From: a bacterium
GTDB taxonomy: Bacteria; Babelota; Babeliae; Babelales; Vermiphilaceae
DNA: 64,000 bases
NCBI GenBank assembly: GCA_021833825.1
Contig: JAKBEL010000010.1
Coordinates: 1-64,000 of the forward strand
Direction of reading: 5' to 3'
The notes beneath the pieces were generated by a model. That model worked only from the letters and a program-made list of their open reading frames with translations. It was not told the origin of the DNA and did no database searches. The translations under genes and the position numbers were made by a program. Positions 59,841 through 64,000 of this stretch are shown one piece after another. Every line of letters starts with the position of its first letter. The stretch's first letter is position 1.

Positions 59841-60701
59841 GAGCTTATCCGAAAATTAAATAAATAGAGCATCCTTTTTATTTATTGGCTAAAATAGCCA
59901 GTGAACTCAAACAAAAAGGATGCTCTATGTTTATATAATACCAGATAGTATGTGGAATGAAATTAAAAATGTTATTCCGTCAAAAACAAGTAAAATTGGC
60001 AGACCTCAAAATGACCCAAGGATCGTATTAAGCGGCATTTGGTATATCATGACAACTGGAGCCCAATGGCATAAATTGCCAGATTATTATGGCCGCCCAA
60101 CAAGTGTGCATGGTCGATTCAGAATATGGATAAAATCAGGAGTATTTGATGCAATATTGATAAAATCTGTTGATGCCGCAATTAAACATTTTGGTATCCC
60201 AGAATCATTTTTTAGTGATACTTCATCTGCAAAGGCGCCACTTGCAAAATTTGGTGGAAAAAATCCTACCGATCGCGCTAAGAATGGCGTCAAAAAGGGA
60301 AGCATTGTTGATTGGAATAGCATTATTTTGTCGGTTATAGTTGATGCTGCAAATAAACATGACTCGAATCTATTAATGCCTCATATCACTAATATCAAGC
60401 GTTTTTTAGAACGACCAAAAGTGTTGGCTACAGATTCAGCTTGGGATATTAAAAAATTACGCAGCGATTTGGCAAAAGAAAACATTGCTCTATTTGCTTC
60501 TACAAATGTTAGACGTGATAAATCTAAACGAAAACTTCGACCTGGTGGTCGCTGGAAGATTGAGCAAATTTTTGGCATTCAGCAGTGGAATAGGGGTATC
60601 AAATTTTGTTGGACCAAGACAAAAGAATCTTTTTTGGGCCTTTGTCAGTTAGCCTCTGCTATTCACAATTTTAAAGCGGGCAGCAATTTTCGGATAAGCT
60701 C
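59841..60701 (+). mobile_element. IS5-family insertion sequence (861 bp) with 17-bp terminal repeats and TAA target duplication
   Basis: Perfect terminal inverted repeats GAGCTTATCCGAAAATT (59841-59857) and its complement (60685-60701) bound the element, and both ends are flanked by TAA (59838-59840 and 60702-60704), a TNA target duplication as in the IS1031 group of IS5. It carries one transposase gene. The terminal repeats are intact and the transposase is full length, so the element may be active. Confidence 0.85.
59865..59927 (+). promoter_or_regulatory. Hairpin sequestering the transposase start codon
   Basis: TAGAGCATCCTTTTT (59865-59879) is perfectly complementary to AAAAAGGATGCTCTA (59913-59927), and the second arm contains both the AAAAAGGA ribosome binding site and the ATG at 59920. 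Transcripts entering from outside the IS would fold and block translation, as in IS10 and IS50. Confidence 0.6.
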
Positions 60702-60789
60702 TAAGATCATTATTGGCGATAGGCGTAAGGTTTATACAAAACTGTTGTATTGCATCAAAGAAAGCAATAGACTTCTTTTGATTTTATAA
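59920..60789 (+). CDS. IS5-family transposase
   Basis: The 289-residue DDE transposase has the first Asp in SDTSSAKAPL, followed by GKNPTDRAKNGVKKG, the second Asp in VLATDSAWDIKKL and the Glu in GRWKIEQIFG. The start lies inside the sequestering hairpin. The frame crosses the right terminal repeat (SNFRIS) and ends 88 bp outside the element, so about 28 C-terminal residues come from the target DNA. This is unusual and may depend on the insertion site. Confidence 0.9.
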   Translation: MLYVYIIPDSMWNEIKNVIPSKTSKIGRPQNDPRIVLSGIWYIMTTGAQWHKLPDYYGRPTSVHGRFRIWIKSGVFDAILIKSVDAAIKHFGIPESFFSDTSSAKAPLAKFGGKNPTDRAKNGVKKGSIVDWNSIILSVIVDAANKHDSNLLMPHITNIKRFLERPKVLATDSAWDIKKLRSDLAKENIALFASTNVRRDKSKRKLRPGGRWKIEQIFGIQQWNRGIKFCWTKTKESFLGLCQLASAIHNFKAGSNFRISSKIIIGDRRKVYTKLLYCIKESNRLLLIL

Positions 60790-60803
60790 TTTAAGAGTAA
60801 TTC

Positions 60804-61367
60804 ATGATATTTCTGGTTTTGTGTATCATACCATTATCTATAATCGCGGAGATCCCATTGTTCTCTCATACTGATATAGAAATAGTCGAATTAGAGCAGC
60901 AATACATTCAACAAGCTAAAGAAATTTTCTACCACATAGTATATGAATTTCAATTAATGCCATGCTCAACGATTCAGGACGTACAACATCATTTTATACG
61001 TATCGGCGTATGCAAAGATTATGATGATGCAAATGGTTATTATTTCAATAATCGCGGCACCTTTCTTGTTGTTCTGCATCAAGGTAAAGTTGTTGGTACG
61101 GGGGCTTTTAAGTTTTTTGATGACACCACATGCGAACTAAAACGGTTTTATTTCTTTCCGGAATATCGCAGTAAAGGTTTAGGATCAACACTTATGCTCA
61201 GTCTCATCGATCGCGCGCGTACATTTGGTTATAAAAAAATAATCCTTGAAGTATATAATCCTATAAAACAGTATGCTGCTATTAATTTCTATAAACAATG
61301 GGGTTTTTATGAGATTGCTGCATATAGAGAAAGTAATGCACAGCTCCAAATGGAATTAAAATTGTAG
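60804..61367 (+). CDS. Exported GNAT-family acetyltransferase-like protein
   Basis: The 187-residue protein starts with a hydrophobic signal-like segment (MIFLVLCIIPLSIIAEIPLF) followed by a GNAT fold: FLVVLHQGKVVGTGAF, the acetyl-CoA loop FPEYRSKGLGSTLM (119-132) and the C-terminal YAAINFYKQWGFYE. GNAT enzymes are normally cytosolic. Export suggests either a host-targeted acetyltransferase or a membrane-anchored one. It begins 14 bp after the transposase, so it may be transcribed from the IS. Confidence 0.75.
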   Translation: MIFLVLCIIPLSIIAEIPLFSHTDIEIVELEQQYIQQAKEIFYHIVYEFQLMPCSTIQDVQHHFIRIGVCKDYDDANGYYFNNRGTFLVVLHQGKVVGTGAFKFFDDTTCELKRFYFFPEYRSKGLGSTLMLSLIDRARTFGYKKIILEVYNPIKQYAAINFYKQWGFYEIAAYRESNAQLQMELKL

Positions 61368-61377
61368 TATATCGATC

Positions 61378-61415
61378 CAATAAGGAGCCGACATTTTTTT
61401 ATCAGCTCCTTATTG
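61378..61415. terminator. Bidirectional intrinsic terminator
   Basis: CAATAAGGAGC (61378-61388) pairs with GCTCCTTATTG (61405-61415), and T residues follow on both strands. It sits between the convergent GNAT and hydrolase genes. Confidence 0.8.
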
Positions 61416-61425
61416 TTTTAGTCTT

Positions 61426-62475
61426 TTATATTCGTCTCTTTATCCAATCACCAATGAGATCCAAAACGCTTGGCGCTATTGTCTCTTCAAGAGTAGCATA
61501 CTCGGATAGCGCTCCTGTTGTACATGTTTGAAATGCATGATTCAGTTTAGGTAGCGTCATAATAGTATACTGATCATTATCAGCATTATGCACTGCTTGT
61601 GTAATGAGGGGCACCATAAGGTGTGGCGCCATAAAATCACGTTCACCATAAAGTACCAATAGTGGTATTTTAATAGCGCTTAATATAGCATGCATATCTT
61701 GCTTTAATATCCAACGATACCATGGTGAATTAAACACCTGTATCTTTATTGTCATATTGTTCAAACTGGTAGCAAATGGATATTTTTCAGCCTCTTGTTG
61801 TAATGATTCTGGTAACGCATGCAATACTTGTGTTGCCTTCTCGTGTAATAGTTGTTCTGCTTTAAGAGGATCTTGCTCATCGCGTACAATCGTGAGCATA
61901 TCAGCAGTTAAAGTTCTCATAGCATTAATGAGCTCATCTGAAGCTCCATCCATACGCAATTGAGTTGCAATCTGCTGCGCAAGAACTTCGGGACTGTTTG
62001 CAATTGCAGGTGCCATGCATACAGCAAAGGCAACATCATCAGATTGCCCTGCCAGCATCGATGTAATAAGGCCACCTTCGCTGACTCCAACTAATCCGAT
62101 CCGTTTAGGGTCAATATCATCACGATTTTTAAGATAGCCAATACCGGCTAACACATCATCTGCTAAATCACGTGAGGTCACTTGTGGCCCAAATGATCCT
62201 GTTGATTTTGCAACTCCACGCTTATCAAAGCGCAATACTGCTATGCCTTGTCGCGTTAGATAATCGGCTAATACGAGATATAGTTTGTGACCAAACATAT
62301 TGCCATCACGATCAACAGGTCCCATGCCGGCAATAAGAATAACTGCGGGCAATTGTTGGTGTGTTGATGGCTTAGTTAAAGTTCCAGATAAGGTAATGTT
62401 GGCTGATTCATTGGTAAAGGTAACTTCATGCTCTTGGTAGGGAAATGGTGCATTCGGTTCTTGAAAATGTTTCAT
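61426..62475 (-). CDS. Alpha/beta hydrolase (dienelactone-hydrolase-like)
   Basis: The protein has the nucleophile elbow VGVSEGGL, the N-terminal oxyanion region ILIAGMGPVDRDG, RFDKRGVAKS, the acid in YGERDFMAP and the His in LPKLNHAF, a complete catalytic triad. I use the ATG giving MKHFQEPNAPF; a TTG at 62550 with weak AGG could add 25 residues. Esterase or peptidase activity on small molecules is likely. Its 3' end has been copied to 59720-59812. Confidence 0.85.
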   Translation of the reverse strand: MKHFQEPNAPFPYQEHEVTFTNESANITLSGTLTKPSTHQQLPAVILIAGMGPVDRDGNMFGHKLYLVLADYLTRQGIAVLRFDKRGVAKSTGSFGPQVTSRDLADDVLAGIGYLKNRDDIDPKRIGLVGVSEGGLITSMLAGQSDDVAFAVCMAPAIANSPEVLAQQIATQLRMDGASDELINAMRTLTADMLTIVRDEQDPLKAEQLLHEKATQVLHALPESLQQEAEKYPFATSLNNMTIKIQVFNSPWYRWILKQDMHAILSAIKIPLLVLYGERDFMAPHLMVPLITQAVHNADNDQYTIMTLPKLNHAFQTCTTGALSEYATLEETIAPSVLDLIGDWIKRRI

Positions 62476-62811
62476 TGAAATACTTTCATTAACAGCATCT
62501 TTATGCAATACACATAAAGCATGTTTCTTTGTAAAAAATTGATAACACAAATATACCTACATGATGGGTAGATATAAATAAATAGATAAAGAACAAGAAG
62601 AATTCTGTTCTATTACAATGAAATGTATTCCATAAACAAACCCCTTTAACTTATAGGAGGGTAAACTAACATATTAAGTATGAGTATATGGCAATGATAC
62701 TATTTTGCAAGGTGTTATGAGGTCTGAGTGTAATTAAAAGTGTTTTAATGTCCGTTTTGCTTCACTGATCAATTACAATGTTGATATTGCCTATTTAGAG
62801 TCACCTTTGCA

Positions 62812-63633
62812 TTATGCGCTTGTGCAAGCGGGAAATAGATTGGTTGTAATTTCATCATCAAACAGGCAACCGGGATTTCTTTCGCGAACAAGCTCAAGCA
62901 TCTTGCTTTCAACTTCAAAAATAGTTCCAATCTCATCAATAAGCCCCAGTTGTAATGCTTCAGGAGCACTAAAGTTTTTAGCATCTGCCCATTTTTCATA
63001 TTCATCTTGGTTCAAATTTCTGTTTTTTGCAACAAGAGCTATAAAATGTTGATAATCATTTTCAAGCATCTTTTGAATATATGCTCTATCTTCGTCAGAA
63101 AGTGCTTTATAGGGGTTAAAAATAGCTTTGAACTTACCTGTAGTAAATAGTTCAACATTCATTTTAGCCTCTACACTCCCTGTTATCTTTGCATCTTGAT
63201 ATTTTGCGATCTCTATCATAACGCCAATATTGCCTATGTCTGAAAAGCTATGTGCAAAAATGTAATTGGCGGCGCTAGCGATCATATAACCACAAGAGCA
63301 GGCACAGCCGGCAACCAAAGCAATTACAGGTTTGATTGTCGAAACTTTTTTGATCAGGTCATGTAATACAGAAAATGATCCTGTAGGTCCGCCGCCGCTA
63401 TCAATGATTATTATAACTCCAGATATCTGATTGTTCTTTGCTGCGGCGATCAGGCTGAGTGAAGCTTGTTGAAAATTGATAGGGTTGGCAAGAAGTATCA
63501 CCTCAATTTTGGCTCTTATTTTGCTGTTCGATTCTGTTTGGCCAGATTGTGTGGGCTCTTGTTGCTCGGATAGAGAGCCAAATGCATTGGTAGTTATGCC
63601 TATAAGCAGTAAGGTTGTAATCATTTTTTTCAT
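62812..63633 (-). CDS. S49-family (SppA-like) signal peptide peptidase
   Basis: The 273-residue protein has a signal peptide (MKKMITTLLLIGITTNAFGS), the SppA segments IIIIDSGGGPTGS, a CACSCGYMIASAAN serine region with Ser113, GNIGVMIEIAKY, and a Lys in TGKFKAIFNP. This is the single-domain form of SppA. It would degrade leftover signal peptides, relevant in an organism with so many exported proteins. Cysteines around the serine are unusual. Confidence 0.85.
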   Translation of the reverse strand: MKKMITTLLLIGITTNAFGSLSEQQEPTQSGQTESNSKIRAKIEVILLANPINFQQASLSLIAAAKNNQISGVIIIIDSGGGPTGSFSVLHDLIKKVSTIKPVIALVAGCACSCGYMIASAANYIFAHSFSDIGNIGVMIEIAKYQDAKITGSVEAKMNVELFTTGKFKAIFNPYKALSDEDRAYIQKMLENDYQHFIALVAKNRNLNQDEYEKWADAKNFSAPEALQLGLIDEIGTIFEVESKMLELVRERNPGCLFDDEITTNLFPACTSA

Positions 63634-63886
63634 TGATTCCTCCTGAAAAATAAAGAGATGTGGCTTTTTTGTATGAGCTGGCTACACCTATAGACTTGTT
63701 ATTTATATTATACATATTACGCGAAATTTAAAAATGTGCAAGAAGGGTCTTTGGTTGGACATCTATGCAATATATTTTCTATATGAAATTGATTAAAAAA
63801 GGTGGGGGTGAAATTTGCTATTTTTTGCCTATTCCTATACTATTTTCTACAGTTATAAAAATAATTTCATTTAGTGGGTAATATAT

Positions 63887-64000
63887 ATGTTGCGTCAACT
63901 TTCTATTCTATGCGGATTGTTCAATTTTCTCTCTTTGCTATCAATCACCGATTATCAACAGATCAATAATCAGTTAGGATTACTCAAAGCCGATCCAATG
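63887..64000 (+). CDS. Exported protein, N-terminal part (cut by window edge)
   Basis: The ATG at 63887 opens a frame that runs to the end of the window: MLRQLSILCGLFNFLSLLSI followed by TDYQQINNQLGLLKADPM. The first 20 residues look like a signal peptide. Upstream is 250 bp without an evident gene. No further identification is possible. Confidence 0.5.
   Translation, partial: MLRQLSILCGLFNFLSLLSITDYQQINNQLGLLKADPM

Overview
The window is AT-rich, uses the standard code (TGA reads as stop), and is dominated by small exported proteins. It looks like a chromosome segment from a host-associated bacterium. My best guess is Dependentiae (TM6/Babeliae): about 600-residue C-terminal-aromatic barrel-like proteins in tandem, many signal-peptide proteins of unknown function, stand-alone GIY-YIG proteins and eroded duplications fit what I recall of that phylum. 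This is inference, not a database result.

Layout. The left edge (1-108) holds the tail of an IS5-type transposase. From 250 to 6035 lie three tandem paralogous barrel-like surface proteins. From 6.2 to 12.3 kb is the most ordinary block: uppP, ftsK, murF, rsmH and spoVG, serving wall synthesis and division. At 12.37 kb is tRNA-Gln(UUG), whose antisense strand encodes the C-terminus of a large serine recombinase. The recombinase, a tyrosine-recombinase-like protein without its tyrosine, an excisionase-like HTH protein, a small ORF and a TOPRIM/DUF3987 primase form an integrated element that ends near 18.5 kb in a repeat-rich region and a truncated kinase gene.

From 18.8 to 22.3 kb are secreted proteins of unknown function. 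From 22.5 to 24.2 kb are a zinc-ribbon protein and two GIY-YIG nucleases separated by GC-rich inverted repeats. From 26.1 to 29.6 kb is an operon headed by an exported serine beta-lactamase-like/TraB-Tiki-like fusion protein. From 29.7 to 56.6 kb the DNA is a mosaic. It holds exported enzymes (glucokinase-like, M48, M50-like and S41 proteases, two HAD lipoproteins, a methyltransferase), many signal-peptide proteins, and scattered remnants of one cassette (phosphotransferase, ABC permease, P-loop kinase). The right end has an ABC-F protein, a CPT-like kinase, an IS5-family element, an exported GNAT protein, an alpha/beta hydrolase and an S49 peptidase.

The recurring theme is a modular, rearranging secretome. 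Leader and signal-peptide segments are shared between unrelated mature proteins, while near-identical mature domains carry different signal peptides. Several genes are driven by promoters associated with homopolymeric G tracts. In two of them the tract lies between the -35 and -10 boxes, the classic arrangement for phase variation. I regard this combination as the most noteworthy system in the window.
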